Below, one piece after another: positions 35,683 through 44,456 of a stretch of 64,000 nucleotides of DNA. A model generated the notes under the pieces. That model was not told where the DNA came from, did not search any database, and saw only the letters and a program-made list of their open reading frames with translations. A program made the translations under genes and the position numbers. This DNA is from Polaribacter haliotis. Lineage in GTDB: Bacteria; Bacteroidota; Bacteroidia; Flavobacteriales; Flavobacteriaceae. Location: positions 583,501 to 647,500 of the forward strand of contig NZ_CP061813.1 in the NCBI RefSeq assembly GCF_014784055.1. Reading direction: 5' to 3'. How positions within the stretch are numbered: position 1 is the stretch's first letter; the number at the start of each line of letters is the position of its first letter.

Positions 35683-36009
35683 ATGAATTTAGATTGGACA
35701 AAAAAAGAATTTGAAGCGTATGTGCTTTTATACGCTGCACATTGCAATCATATAGAAGATATTGAAGAACAGAAATTCATTCGTACAAAAGTAGATGAAG
35801 AAACATTTCATAAAATTCATACAGAAGTTGTAGTAGATTCAGATGCAATAAATTTGAATAAAATTCAGCAATATGTTTCTGAAAATGATTTTACTCAATT
35901 AGAAAAAGAGGAATTGTTAAGAGATATTAAAAAGGTCTTTTTTGCTGATGGTTCTGTAGATATTTTAGAAAAGAAAGTTTTTACAATTTTAAAGAAAATT
36001 ATTGGGTGA
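35683..36009 (+). CDS. Small all-helical protein, TerB-like, unknown function
   Basis: A 108-aa acidic, helical protein with no signal peptide or membrane segment. The pattern of helices, with an acidic residue at the end (FFADGSVDILEKKVFTILKKI), recalls TerB/DjlA-type domains with ADG-x-x-D-x-x-E. The assignment is by pattern only. It is the second gene of a unit with the sulfurtransferase, 3 nt apart. A hairpin follows. Confidence 0.75.
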   Translation: MNLDWTKKEFEAYVLLYAAHCNHIEDIEEQKFIRTKVDEETFHKIHTEVVVDSDAINLNKIQQYVSENDFTQLEKEELLRDIKKVFFADGSVDILEKKVFTILKKIIG

Positions 36010-36017
36010 TTTTGAGA

Positions 36018-36090
36018 TTCGCTAACGTTAACACTGATATGATGTCGTTTCAATGACTTATATTAGTGGTTAGCGAAGTTATATTTTTTT
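36018..36090 (+). terminator. Long imperfect hairpin with T tract after the sulfurtransferase unit
   Basis: TTCGCTAAC (36018-36026) pairs with GTTAGCGAA (36069-36077), then CACTGATAT with ATATTAGTG (one G-U) after a 5-nt bulge. A run of seven T follows at about 36084-36090. It is much longer than other terminators here, so it may be a repeat that also serves as one. Confidence 0.6.
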
Positions 36091-36174
36091 GAGCAGAAAA
36101 TCAAGAGGGAAAACACCCGTTTTTTAAATCTTTAAAAAGTTTAATGATATTTAGTTCAATAAAATTAAAATGAA

Positions 36175-36828
36175 TTATTTATTATTTTTCAAGCCTAAAT
36201 AATAATCTTTAGTTTCTCTATCTAATTTTTCAATTGCATATCTCAAAGTAACTCTTGGCATTGAAACTGCATATGTATCAAGAAATTCTTTCAATTTGTT
36301 TTCATCTCTTTTTCCAGCTTCTCTAATCCAACTTCCTATTGCTTTTTGGACGTATTCATCATTGTCATTAATTAGAATTTCAGCAATTTTAAAAGTATCT
36401 TCTATTTCGTCTTTACGAATAAAATAATAGGTTGCTACAATTGCTGTGCGTCTTTCCATTGGGTTTTTAGAATGTGCCAATCTGTATAAAGGAGTTCTAT
36501 CTTTATCGAATAAATAACCTCCAACAACATAAGGTGCAGCTCTATCTACCAAACCCCAATTATCTATTAAATGATGATTATTTATATATGCTTTGTAAAC
36601 TTCCTTTTTTTCTTCTGTAGACGTTTTTCTATGTCTTGCTTTCCAATCTAAAACTGAAATTGCGCCCAATTTATGGTCTTCATTTTTAGATTTTAATAAT
36701 TCAACAACCTCTTTTACGGGCATTCGTATAAATTCTTTCGCTAAAGAAAATAATTCTCTTTTTGGAATACTTTTGGTATAATCTTGAGCTATAATTTCTA
36801 ATGAGTCTTTAAATTTTTTTGCTGTCAT
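36175..36828 (-). CDS. DNA alkylation repair protein, AlkD-like HEAT-repeat
   Basis: A 217-aa soluble protein made of paired helices (HEAT-like repeats). It has the family pattern of KNEDHKLGAISVLDWKARH, NWGLVDRAAPYVVGGYL and QKAIGSWIREAGK. AlkD-type glycosylases remove N3- and N7-alkylated bases. Several Trp, Asp and Arg positions of the DNA-binding groove (W in SVLDW, D in LVDRA, R in WIREAG) seem to be kept. Whether this member is a true glycosylase or a structural relative cannot be settled by eye. Confidence 0.82.
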   Translation of the reverse strand: MTAKKFKDSLEIIAQDYTKSIPKRELFSLAKEFIRMPVKEVVELLKSKNEDHKLGAISVLDWKARHRKTSTEEKKEVYKAYINNHHLIDNWGLVDRAAPYVVGGYLFDKDRTPLYRLAHSKNPMERRTAIVATYYFIRKDEIEDTFKIAEILINDNDEYVQKAIGSWIREAGKRDENKLKEFLDTYAVSMPRVTLRYAIEKLDRETKDYYLGLKNNK

Positions 36829-36883
36829 AATTTATAAATAATACAAATATTATCTTCAATTTTAAATATATAGAATTCTTATT

Positions 36884-36922
36884 AAATTAAAAACCTCACA
36901 ACTAAAAATAGGAGTGAGGTTT
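36884..36922 (-). terminator. Terminator after fumarylacetoacetase
   Basis: A 9-bp stem (AAACCTCAC / GTGAGGTTT) with a T-rich tail on the minus strand, about 24 nt past the stop codon. Confidence 0.8.
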
Positions 36923-36945
36923 ATAATATTTTGTTTGTATGTAGT

Positions 36946-38223
36946 TTATTTCGCTGGTAACACTTTTCCAATACATTCACCAAAACCAATTCTAACATCA
37001 TCATTTTTACAATGTGCACGCATAATAACAGTATCGTTATCATTAATAAATTTACGCGTTGTTCCGTCTTTTAAAGTAATAGGATTTTGCCCTTTCCAAG
37101 TCAATTCTAACATAGAACCATAACTATTTTTTGTTGGGCCAGAAATGGTTCCAGAACCCATCATATCTCCAGCTTCAACAGGGCAACCATTTACTGTATG
37201 GTGTGCTAATTGTTGTGCCATTGTCCAATACATATATTTAAAATTCGAATTTGCTACAACAGTTTCTTCTCCATTTTCTGGTTGAATACCTACTTGTAAA
37301 TGAATATCGTAACTTCCTTTTCCTTCTTGTTTTAAATAAGGTAAAGGTTCGTAAACTTGTTTCGGATTTTCTGTTCTAAAAGGTTCTAAAGCATCTAAAG
37401 TTACAATCCAAGGAGAAATAGTAGAAGCAAAGCTTTTTCCTAAAAACGGGCCTAAAGGCACATATTCCCAACCTTGAATATCTCTTGCAGACCAATCGTT
37501 AAATTGTACCAAACCAAAAATATATTCTTCTGCTTCTTCAATTGGAATTCTTTCTCCTAAAACATTAGCATCTGTAGTAATAAAAGCCATTTCAAGCTCA
37601 AAATCTAATAATTTTGAAGGACCGAAATTTGGTGTATTACTACCTTCATCTGGTTTTGTTTGTCCATAAGGTCTTCTAATTGGTACACCAGAAGGAATTA
37701 TAGAAGAACTTCTACCATGATAACCAATTGGTATGTGTAACCAGTTTGGCAATAATGCATTTTCTGGATCTCTAAATAAAGAACCTACATTTGTTGCATG
37801 TTCTTTACTTGCATAAAAATCTGTATAATCTCCAACAGAAACAGGTAATAACATTTCTACTTCATCCATTCTAAAGATAATTTTATCTTTATGATCTGCA
37901 TTATCTCTTAATATTCCATTAGTAACATCAAAAACTTCTGCAATTCTATTTCTTACCAAACGCCAAGTTTTACGTCCATCAGCAATAAAATCATTTAAAT
38001 TATCCTGTAAAAAAATATCGTCTGTTAAAGGAATTCCTTCAAAATAGCCTAATTGATGAAATGCGCCTAGATCTATAGCGAAATCGCCAATTCTACTTCC
38101 AATAGTTATAATATCATCTCTTGTTATAAAAACTCCAAAAGGAATATTTTGAATTGGAAAGTCTGACTCTTCATCTACTTTTAACCAAGATTTTCTATTC
38201 GGATTATTTGCTGTTATGATCAT
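36946..38223 (-). CDS. fahA: Fumarylacetoacetase
   Basis: A 425-aa cytoplasmic hydrolase that splits fumarylacetoacetate into fumarate and acetoacetate, the last step of tyrosine and phenylalanine breakdown. Full length, with an N-terminal SH3-like domain (about 1-120) and the catalytic FAH domain. The latter has IGYHGRSSSIIPSG, DWSARDIQGWEYVPLGPFLGKSF (metal Asp) and GDMMGSGTISGP. The other genes of the pathway (homogentisate dioxygenase, HPPD) are not in this window. A -7 element (TAGATTTG) at 38246-38253 gives a leader of about 17 nt. Confidence 0.97.
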   Translation of the reverse strand: MIITANNPNRKSWLKVDEESDFPIQNIPFGVFITRDDIITIGSRIGDFAIDLGAFHQLGYFEGIPLTDDIFLQDNLNDFIADGRKTWRLVRNRIAEVFDVTNGILRDNADHKDKIIFRMDEVEMLLPVSVGDYTDFYASKEHATNVGSLFRDPENALLPNWLHIPIGYHGRSSSIIPSGVPIRRPYGQTKPDEGSNTPNFGPSKLLDFELEMAFITTDANVLGERIPIEEAEEYIFGLVQFNDWSARDIQGWEYVPLGPFLGKSFASTISPWIVTLDALEPFRTENPKQVYEPLPYLKQEGKGSYDIHLQVGIQPENGEETVVANSNFKYMYWTMAQQLAHHTVNGCPVEAGDMMGSGTISGPTKNSYGSMLELTWKGQNPITLKDGTTRKFINDNDTVIMRAHCKNDDVRIGFGECIGKVLPAK

Positions 38224-38245
38224 TCTGTAAATTCTTTAATTTGTT

Positions 38246-38253
38246 CAAATCTA
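38246..38253 (-). promoter_or_regulatory. -7 element (TAGATTTG) for fahA
   Basis: Exact TAnnTTTG on the minus strand, ending 22 nt before the ATG at 38223. Confidence 0.55.
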
Positions 38254-38389
38254 TGCAATTTTTTCTCATTTCTAAAAAGAAATTTCACGAATAACTTATT
38301 TTTAACACACCTTTATTTAGAAATAGATAAATCTTAATAAGTTGTTGAAAATATACGATAAACTTATTTATTAACACTTTGTTTTTTGT

Positions 38390-38397
38390 TACTTTTG
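38390..38397 (+). promoter_or_regulatory. -7 element (TACTTTTG) for glyA
   Basis: Exact TAnnTTTG match 22 nt before the ATG at 38420. A good -33 TTG is not obvious. Confidence 0.55.
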
Positions 38398-38419
38398 ATT
38401 CTTATTCAAAACAATAACA

Positions 38420-39694
38420 ATGCAATTAGATAATCAAATTTTTGACCTTATTCAGGAGGAAAAAGAAAGACAATTAAACGGTTTGGAATTAATCGCTTCA
38501 GAAAACTTTGTAAGCGACCAAGTTATGCAAGCTCAAGGTTCTATTTTAACTAATAAATATGCTGAAGGATATCCTGGTAAAAGATATTATGGAGGTTGTG
38601 AAGTTGTAGATGTTATAGAACAAATAGCAATTGATAGAGCTAAAGAATTATTTGGTGCAGCATATGTAAATGTACAACCACATTCTGGTTCTCAGGCAAA
38701 TACAGCTGTTTTTGCAGCGTGTTTAAAACCTGGAGATACTATTTTAGGTTTCGATTTATCTCATGGTGGACATTTAACACATGGTTCTCCAGTAAATTTT
38801 TCTGGTAAATTATACAATCCTGTATTTTACGGAGTAGATAAAGAAACTGGTACTATTGACTATAATCACCTAGAGCAACAAGCAAAAGAACATAAACCAA
38901 AATTGATTATTGCTGGTGCATCTGCATATTCTAGAGATATCGATTTTGAAAAGTTTAGAGAAATTGCAGATAGTGTTGGAGCTATTTTAATGGCAGATAT
39001 TTCGCATCCTGCAGGTTTAATTGCCAAAGGAATTTTAAATGATCCAATTCCTCATTGTCATATTGTTACTACTACAACTCACAAAACGTTGCGTGGGCCA
39101 AGAGGAGGAATGATTATGATTGGGAAAGATTTCGAAAATCCGTTTGGAGAAACTTTAAAAAGTGGAAAACCAAAAATGATGTCGATGTTATTAAATTCTG
39201 CTGTTTTTCCTGGAAACCAAGGTGGACCTTTAGAGCATGTTATTGCCGCTAAAGCAGTTGCTTTTGGTGAAGCTTTAACAGACGAGTTTTTAGAGTACCA
39301 AATTCAAGTAAAAGAAAATGCAGCTGCAATGGCTAAAGAGTTTGTTGCAAGAGGTTATAATATTATTTCTGGAGGAACAGATAACCATTGTATGTTAATT
39401 GATTTAAGAAATAAAGATATTTCTGGTAAAGATGCTGAAATCGCATTAGGAAAAGCAGATATTACCGTAAATAAAAATATGGTTCCTTTTGATGATAAAT
39501 CGCCATTTGTAACTTCTGGAATTCGTGTTGGAACTGCTGCAATTACAACTCGTGGTTTAAAGGAAGAAGATATGGTTGCTGTAGTAAATTTTATTGATGA
39601 AGCAATTAAAAATGCAGAAAATGACGAAGCTCTTCACGAAATTGCAGAACGTGTAAACGATATGATGAGCGCAAGAAGATTATTCGTAATGTAG
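38420..39694 (+). CDS. glyA: Serine hydroxymethyltransferase
   Basis: A 424-aa cytoplasmic PLP enzyme that converts serine and tetrahydrofolate to glycine and methylene-[12 protein letters not shown], the tyrosine-rich [34 protein letters not shown] and the Schiff-base Lys in [14 protein letters not shown] (near residue 222) are all present. The length is as expected. Single gene with its own promoter and terminator. Confidence 0.98.
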   Translation: MQLDNQIFDLIQEEKERQLNGLELIASENFVSDQVMQAQGSILTNKYAEGYPGKRYYGGCEVVDVIEQIAIDRAKELFGAAYVNVQPHSGSQANTAVFAACLKPGDTILGFDLSHGGHLTHGSPVNFSGKLYNPVFYGVDKETGTIDYNHLEQQAKEHKPKLIIAGASAYSRDIDFEKFREIADSVGAILMADISHPAGLIAKGILNDPIPHCHIVTTTTHKTLRGPRGGMIMIGKDFENPFGETLKSGKPKMMSMLLNSAVFPGNQGGPLEHVIAAKAVAFGEALTDEFLEYQIQVKENAAAMAKEFVARGYNIISGGTDNHCMLIDLRNKDISGKDAEIALGKADITVNKNMVPFDDKSPFVTSGIRVGTAAITTRGLKEEDMVAVVNFIDEAIKNAENDEALHEIAERVNDMMSARRLFVM

Positions 39695-39734
39695 AAGGCA
39701 ATGCCTTAAGAAAAGGTATAAAAGATATAATTTA

Positions 39735-39772
39735 AAAAACTGATTTCCTTTGATGGTTATCAGTTTTTTTTT
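39735..39772 (+). terminator. Terminator after glyA
   Basis: A stem of about 10 bp (AAAAACTGAT / ATCAGTTTTT) with a 14-nt loop, running into nine T. Confidence 0.85.
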
Positions 39773-39840
39773 GGATAAGATTTTAACTAGCTTAATTATA
39801 TTTAATTTAAGTATTTCACTTTTATTTGATATAAACATAA

Positions 39841-39876
39841 AAAAAGCATCATGTTTAAAACTTGATGCTTTTTTAT
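39841..39876. terminator. Terminator after the CsbD-like gene
   Basis: AAAAGCATCA / TGATGCTTTT stem with an extra inner GTTT-AAAC pairing. A tract on one side and T tract on the other make it bidirectional; it serves the minus-strand gene ending at 39905. Confidence 0.85.
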
Positions 39877-39904
39877 CTTTCTATAGTCAATTTTTATAAG
39901 TTGA

Positions 39905-40090
39905 TTACCAACTTCTTACTTCTTTTTGGATAGCTTCTTTAGATTCTCCATATTTTTCTTGAATTTCTCCAACTAATTTATCAAAAGAACCTTGAGCTTC
40001 TGTTTTCTCATTATCAGTTAACTGACCGAATTTCTCCTTAAACTCTCCTTTGATTTGTTTCCACTTTCCTTCGTTTGTATCTGAATTCAT
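39905..40090 (-). CDS. CsbD-family stress protein
   Basis: A 61-aa hydrophilic, helical protein with the CsbD pattern (EGKWKQIKGEFKEKFGQLTDNE, then DKLVGEIQEKYG). Start chosen at ATG 40090 (MNSDTNEG). A longer frame reaches 40138, but the -7 element at 40138-40145 would place the transcription start inside that extension. CsbD-like proteins accumulate under general or osmotic stress; the molecular role is unknown. It is adjacent to another small, hydrophilic stress-type gene. Confidence 0.88.
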   Translation of the reverse strand: MNSDTNEGKWKQIKGEFKEKFGQLTDNEKTEAQGSFDKLVGEIQEKYGESKEAIQKEVRSW

Positions 40091-40137
40091 AATTCTTTTT
40101 TTTTGTACTAAAAACATAGTACTAGTTAATAATACCA

Positions 40138-40145
40138 CAAATTTA
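40138..40145 (-). promoter_or_regulatory. -7 element (TAAATTTG) for the CsbD-like gene
   Basis: Exact TAnnTTTG on the minus strand, 47 nt before the chosen ATG. It rules against the longer reading of the gene. Confidence 0.55.
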
Positions 40146-40206
40146 AAAGAATATTATGTGTTGGTTTAACTTAATTAATGGAAACCTTAACTCAAAAGAT
40201 AAAATA

Positions 40207-40446
40207 TTAGTTATTATCTGAATTCTGAATTTTATCTGCTACTGCATTAGAATCTTCAGTTGCACTATGTACTTGGCCTTTAAGCTTGTCTTTATCTTCG
40301 CCTTTTAAGCGTTCCTTACTACTATCTTTATCTTTATATTCATCTTTTATAACAGTTCCTTTTAAAGGGTGTAAACCTCTTTCATGAACATCTCCTGAAT
40401 TTCCTTTAGTAACATTTTCTGCACTTGCTCTTTCTTTATTTGACAT
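40207..40446 (-). CDS. Small, highly charged protein, unknown function
   Basis: A 79-aa protein almost without hydrophobic residues, rich in Lys, Asp, Glu, Ser and Gly (DEYKDKDSSKERLKGEDKDK). It is probably disordered. Composition and position 116 nt from the csbD-like gene start suggest a hydrophilin-like stress role, which is inference. No domain is recognised. Confidence 0.7.
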   Translation of the reverse strand: MSNKERASAENVTKGNSGDVHERGLHPLKGTVIKDEYKDKDSSKERLKGEDKDKLKGQVHSATEDSNAVADKIQNSDNN

Positions 40447-40533
40447 AATTTTTGGTATTTAATTTTAGTAAAATTAAAATTAATACTTCTTTTATGTTAA
40501 CGATATCAAAATAAAAAAGGACTCAAAAGAAGT

Positions 40534-41877
40534 TTAATCATTAGAACTCGCACGATCTATAATATTTTCTGGAAGCGCTTTTTTAGCTTTTGCACCCATT
40601 TTTTTCAGCTTTTCTACACTTGTAATTAAGTTTCCTCTTCCTTCAAACAATTTATTCATTGCAGCATTATAATCTGTTTTAGATGCATCTATCTTTTTAC
40701 CAACACCAACTAAATCACTTAAAAGACCATGAAATTTATCGTATAAAGCCCCAGCTTGTTTTGCTATTTCTAAAGCATTTCTTTGTTGTTTTTCATTATT
40801 CCACATGGTATCAATTGTACGTAAAGTCGCCAATAGAGTAGAAGGTGTAACAATTACAATGTTTCTTTCGAATGCTTTATTGTATAAATTGGTATCTGTA
40901 TTTAACGCAACTGCGAAAGCAGGTTCAATAGGAATAAAAAGTAACACAAAATCTGGAGATTCTATACCATAAATATCTTCGTATTTTTTATCACTCAATT
41001 GTTCTACATGTCTTTTTAAAGATGCTACATGTTGTTTTAAAAAAATCTCTTTCTGTAGTTCGTCTTCTTCATTTATATATTGTTCATAAGCAACTAAAGA
41101 AACTTTAGAATCTACAATCATTTTCTTATTATCTGGTAAATGAATTACAACATCTGGTAACACTCTTTTACCATCTTCATTCGTAAAGCTTTGCTGTACA
41201 TAATACTCTCTATCTTTCTCTAAACCAGACTTTTCTAAAACACGTTCTAAAACTAACTCTCCCCAATTTCCTTGCATTTTATTATCTCCTTTTAATGCTT
41301 TGGTTAGGTTTAAGGTTTCTTTACTCATTTGCTGATTCAGTTCTTTTAAACCTAAAATTTGCTGACGTAAAGCCGCGTGATAATCGATACTTTCTTTATG
41401 AGTTTTATCTACTTTATCTTCGAAAACTTTAATTTTTTCTTGCAAAGGATTTAAAATAATTTTTAAATTTTCTTTATTCTGAAGTGTAAATTTTGTCGCT
41501 TTTTCATCTAGAATCTTATTGGCTAAATTTTCAAACTCTTTGGTAAATTTTTCATTTAGTTTTTCAACTTCGCCTTTATTTTCGACTAATTTTAATCGTA
41601 AATTATCTACTTCCGATTCTTGTCTTGTGTTTGCAGTAATTAAATTTTCTTTTTCTTGTTGAATAGTTTTAAAATCTTTTTGCAATTCGATATAATTATT
41701 TTCTACCATATCTTTAGATTGTTGAAGTAACGCAACACGTTCTTCTAATGCAGATTTTTCTTTTTCTAAAGAAGTTTTATCTTTTTCGAAATTCAATTTT
41801 GAAAGTAATTTCCCTATAAATAAGCCAATTACAGCAAATAAAATTGCAATTAGTAAGTAAATAATTATTTCGTTCAT
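40534..41877 (-). CDS. rmuC: RmuC-family protein
   Basis: A 447-aa protein with an N-terminal transmembrane anchor (about 4-22), a long coiled coil (about 28-130) and the RmuC nuclease-like core. The core has MQGNWGELVLERVLEKSGL, LPDVVIHLPDNKKMIVDSKVSL (PD...D-x-K nuclease motif), FIPIEPAF and TPSTLLATLRTID. RmuC limits inversion or recombination between short inverted repeats in E. coli. Single gene on the minus strand, preceded by a divergent acyltransferase. Confidence 0.93.
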   Translation of the reverse strand: MNEIIIYLLIAILFAVIGLFIGKLLSKLNFEKDKTSLEKEKSALEERVALLQQSKDMVENNYIELQKDFKTIQQEKENLITANTRQESEVDNLRLKLVENKGEVEKLNEKFTKEFENLANKILDEKATKFTLQNKENLKIILNPLQEKIKVFEDKVDKTHKESIDYHAALRQQILGLKELNQQMSKETLNLTKALKGDNKMQGNWGELVLERVLEKSGLEKDREYYVQQSFTNEDGKRVLPDVVIHLPDNKKMIVDSKVSLVAYEQYINEEDELQKEIFLKQHVASLKRHVEQLSDKKYEDIYGIESPDFVLLFIPIEPAFAVALNTDTNLYNKAFERNIVIVTPSTLLATLRTIDTMWNNEKQQRNALEIAKQAGALYDKFHGLLSDLVGVGKKIDASKTDYNAAMNKLFEGRGNLITSVEKLKKMGAKAKKALPENIIDRASSND

Positions 41878-41966
41878 TATGTAAATTTAAGTCCTTAAAT
41901 TTATCACTTTAAAACACAACATAAAACCATTATAAAATGTTTTTGTAAACAAATGTTTTAATAATT

Positions 41967-42509
41967 ATGATGAAAAGAATTGCCAAGTTTATTTTATATA
42001 CAATTTTAGGTTGGAAAATTGAAAATGAGTTTCCAAAACATCCTAAAAAATATATTGTTATTGCTGCTCCACATACAAGTTGGGTAGATTTTCCTATAGC
42101 AATTTTAACTAGAATGAGCTTAGGAACCATGGTGCATTTTGTGGGAAAAAACTCTCTTTTTAAATGGCCTTTTGGGTATTTTTTTAGAGCTTTAGGTGGT
42201 ACTCCAGTAGATAGAACTAAAAATAACAATTTGGTTGATGCAATTATCGATATTTTTAATAATAAAGAAGAATTTCGATTAGGTTTATCTCCAGAAGGAA
42301 CCAGAAAAAAAGTAGAAACTTGGAAAACTGGGTTCTATTATATCGCAAAAGGTGCAAACGTACCAATTGTTATGGCAACTTTAGATTTTGAAAATAAAAA
42401 GGTAAAAATCTCTGTACCTTACTATACAACAGACGATAAAGAAGCCGATTTTAGGCATTTCAAGGACTTTTATAAAAATATAAAGGGGAAAAACCCTGAA
42501 TTATCATAA
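41967..42509 (+). CDS. 1-acyl-sn-glycerol-3-phosphate acyltransferase-like protein
   Basis: A 180-aa, PlsC-fold acyltransferase. The catalytic HX4D reads APHTSWVDF (about residues 31-39), motif III is LSPEGTRKK (FPEGTR-like), and GGTPVDR is motif II. No long membrane anchor is seen. At 180 aa it is shorter than E. coli PlsC (245 aa) and fits a compact glycerol acyltransferase family common in Bacteroidota. The acyl acceptor is not certain. Its terminator abuts the convergent pepT gene. Confidence 0.87.
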   Translation: MMKRIAKFILYTILGWKIENEFPKHPKKYIVIAAPHTSWVDFPIAILTRMSLGTMVHFVGKNSLFKWPFGYFFRALGGTPVDRTKNNNLVDAIIDIFNNKEEFRLGLSPEGTRKKVETWKTGFYYIAKGANVPIVMATLDFENKKVKISVPYYTTDDKEADFRHFKDFYKNIKGKNPELS

Positions 42510-42627
42510 TTTCTTGTATTTAATACATAAAAAATGACTAGATTTGTACAATGTAATTGACTTTTTTAATAGAGATTAGGGGCTTTATTATTAAACGTTT
42601 ACATTTAATAGCATACGCTATGATACG

Positions 42628-42656
42628 AGTCTCCAGTTTACTGGAGACTTTTTTTA
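42628..42656 (+). terminator. Terminator of the acyltransferase gene, touching the pepT stop
   Basis: A perfect 9-bp stem (AGTCTCCAG / CTGGAGACT) with a TTTA loop and seven T. The T tract reaches the end of convergent pepT, which has no T tract of its own here. Confidence 0.9.
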
Positions 42657-43895
42657 TGCATATTTTTCGGAAACTTTAGTTGCTATTCCTACAATTACTT
42701 CTGTTGCTTTTACCATAGATTCTACAGGTATATACTCAAAACGTCCATGAAAATTATGGCCACCAGCAAAAATATTTGGACAAGGCAATCCTTTATAAGA
42801 AAGTTGAGAACCATCTGTTCCACCACGAATTGGCTTTATTAAGGGTTTAATACCAATTTCTTTCATTACTTCTTCTACAATATCTACAATATGCATTACA
42901 GGAACAATTTTTTCTTTCATATTAAAATATTGATTATTAATATCTACTTCAACCAAATCTTCATTTAAACGTTCATTAAAATCGAAAGCAATTCTTTGCA
43001 TTAAATATTTCCTTTTTTCAAACAAGTCTAAATCATGGTCTCGAATTATATATTCTAAAACCGTTTTTTCCACATTTCCATTCATATCATGTAAATGGAA
43101 AAAACCTTCGTAGTTACTCGTTTTTTCTGGAACTTCTTCTGGTGGAAGTGAAGCAATATATTCGTTTGCAATTTGCATAGAATTTATCATTTTACCTTTT
43201 GCATAACCTGGATGTACAATTTTCCCTGTAATTGTTATTTTGGCACTTGCAGCATTAAAATTTTCGTATTCCAATTCACCAATTTGACTTCCATCCATTG
43301 TATACGCCCATTCTGCATCAAATTTATTGACATCGAATTTATGGGCTCCTTTTCCAACTTCTTCATCTGGAGTAAAACAAATTCGAATTTTTCCGTGTTT
43401 AATTTCTGGATGTTTTATTAAATATTCCATTGCAGTTACAATTTCTGTAACACCAGCTTTATCATCTGCACCTAAAAGCGTGGTTCCATCTGTAGTAATA
43501 ATCGTTTGTCCCTTATACTGTAATAAATCTTCGAAATAATCTGGTGAAAGAATAATATTTTTTTCTTCGTTTAAAATAATATCATTTCCTTGATAATTCT
43601 CTACAATTTGTGGTTTTACGTTTTTCCCTGTAAAATCTGGACTTGTGTCCATGTGAGCCACAAAACCAATGGTTGGCACTCTATATTCGATATTACTTGG
43701 CAAAGTAGCCATGATGTAACAATTTTCATCCAAAGTAATGTCTTGCATTCCAATATCGGTTAAATCTTTTACAAGAACTTTTGCCAAATCCCACTGGTTT
43801 TCTGTACTCGGAAAAGCAGGGTTGTTTGGGTCGGATTCTGTATCTATAGTAACATATTTTATAAACCTGTCTGTAATGTGTTTTTTCTCAATCAT
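42654..43895 (-). CDS. pepT: Peptidase T (tripeptide aminopeptidase)
   Basis: A 413-aa cytoplasmic M20B zinc peptidase that releases the N-terminal residue from tripeptides. HMDTSPDFTG (first zinc His), LGADDKAGVTEIV (bridging Asp), TPDEEVGKGAH (catalytic Glu-Glu) and PIRGGTDGSQLSYKG are complete. Last gene of a three-gene minus-strand unit: it starts 2 nt after the stop of a lipoprotein gene. Confidence 0.96.
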   Translation of the reverse strand: MIEKKHITDRFIKYVTIDTESDPNNPAFPSTENQWDLAKVLVKDLTDIGMQDITLDENCYIMATLPSNIEYRVPTIGFVAHMDTSPDFTGKNVKPQIVENYQGNDIILNEEKNIILSPDYFEDLLQYKGQTIITTDGTTLLGADDKAGVTEIVTAMEYLIKHPEIKHGKIRICFTPDEEVGKGAHKFDVNKFDAEWAYTMDGSQIGELEYENFNAASAKITITGKIVHPGYAKGKMINSMQIANEYIASLPPEEVPEKTSNYEGFFHLHDMNGNVEKTVLEYIIRDHDLDLFEKRKYLMQRIAFDFNERLNEDLVEVDINNQYFNMKEKIVPVMHIVDIVEEVMKEIGIKPLIKPIRGGTDGSQLSYKGLPCPNIFAGGHNFHGRFEYIPVESMVKATEVIVGIATKVSEKYA

Positions 43896-43897
43896 TT

Positions 43898-44452
43898 TTA
43901 TGGGATTTTTATTTTCTCTAACAAACTAATTGCCTTACAAATTCTTTTGTTTACTAAGGAATCTCCATATATTTCAGCAGTTGCCAATAATGAATTTCCA
44001 GCATCTAATTTCGTGAATATTTGCAAAACATTGTAGTTAAATTCGCCTTTTTTACCAATAGAAATGGTGTAATAACTTGGTTTGTTTAAAAAGTTTATTT
44101 CTTTCGCTTTTCTTTGAATCAGTTTTTTTGATAAATTTTCTTGCTCGATTTTCAATTTAAAAATATCGCTAAAATCAACTGAATTATTTATATAATTTAT
44201 GTCTAAAAGTAACGATTCTGTAAGATCTTTAATGGTATCTGCAGAATAAATAGAAGATTGGCGAGCATCTGTATATAAATTTGTTTTCCAATTTTTTGGA
44301 ATTTCCAAAGAAAAAAGGTTTTTAGCGTCTTTTACTTCTTCAAGATTTTCTACAAAAACATCTTTGCAATTACATTCTTTTTGAAGTACTGTTTTAGTAT
44401 TACATGAAAAAAATAGGAGTGTAGTTGCAATTACTAGAATAAAATGCTTCAT
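43898..44452 (-). CDS. Lipoprotein of unknown function
   Basis: A 184-aa protein. The signal peptide with lipobox LLFFSCNT gives a lipid-anchored envelope protein, and three more cysteines (C-x-C in ECNCKD and one later) are near the N-terminus. The body (SLEIPKNWKTNLYTDARQSSIYSAD) resembles PsbP/Mog1-type folds, which is a weak fold impression. It lies between a propeller lipoprotein (4 nt) and pepT (2 nt) in one operon. Confidence 0.8.
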   Translation of the reverse strand: MKHFILVIATTLLFFSCNTKTVLQKECNCKDVFVENLEEVKDAKNLFSLEIPKNWKTNLYTDARQSSIYSADTIKDLTESLLLDINYINNSVDFSDIFKLKIEQENLSKKLIQRKAKEINFLNKPSYYTISIGKKGEFNYNVLQIFTKLDAGNSLLATAEIYGDSLVNKRICKAISLLEKIKIP

Positions 44453-44456
44453 AAAA

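Noticed and set aside
42600..42653. Possible attenuator or riboswitch before pepT
   Set aside because: The hairpin is at the 3' end of pepT and points the other way; it is the terminator of the acyltransferase gene.
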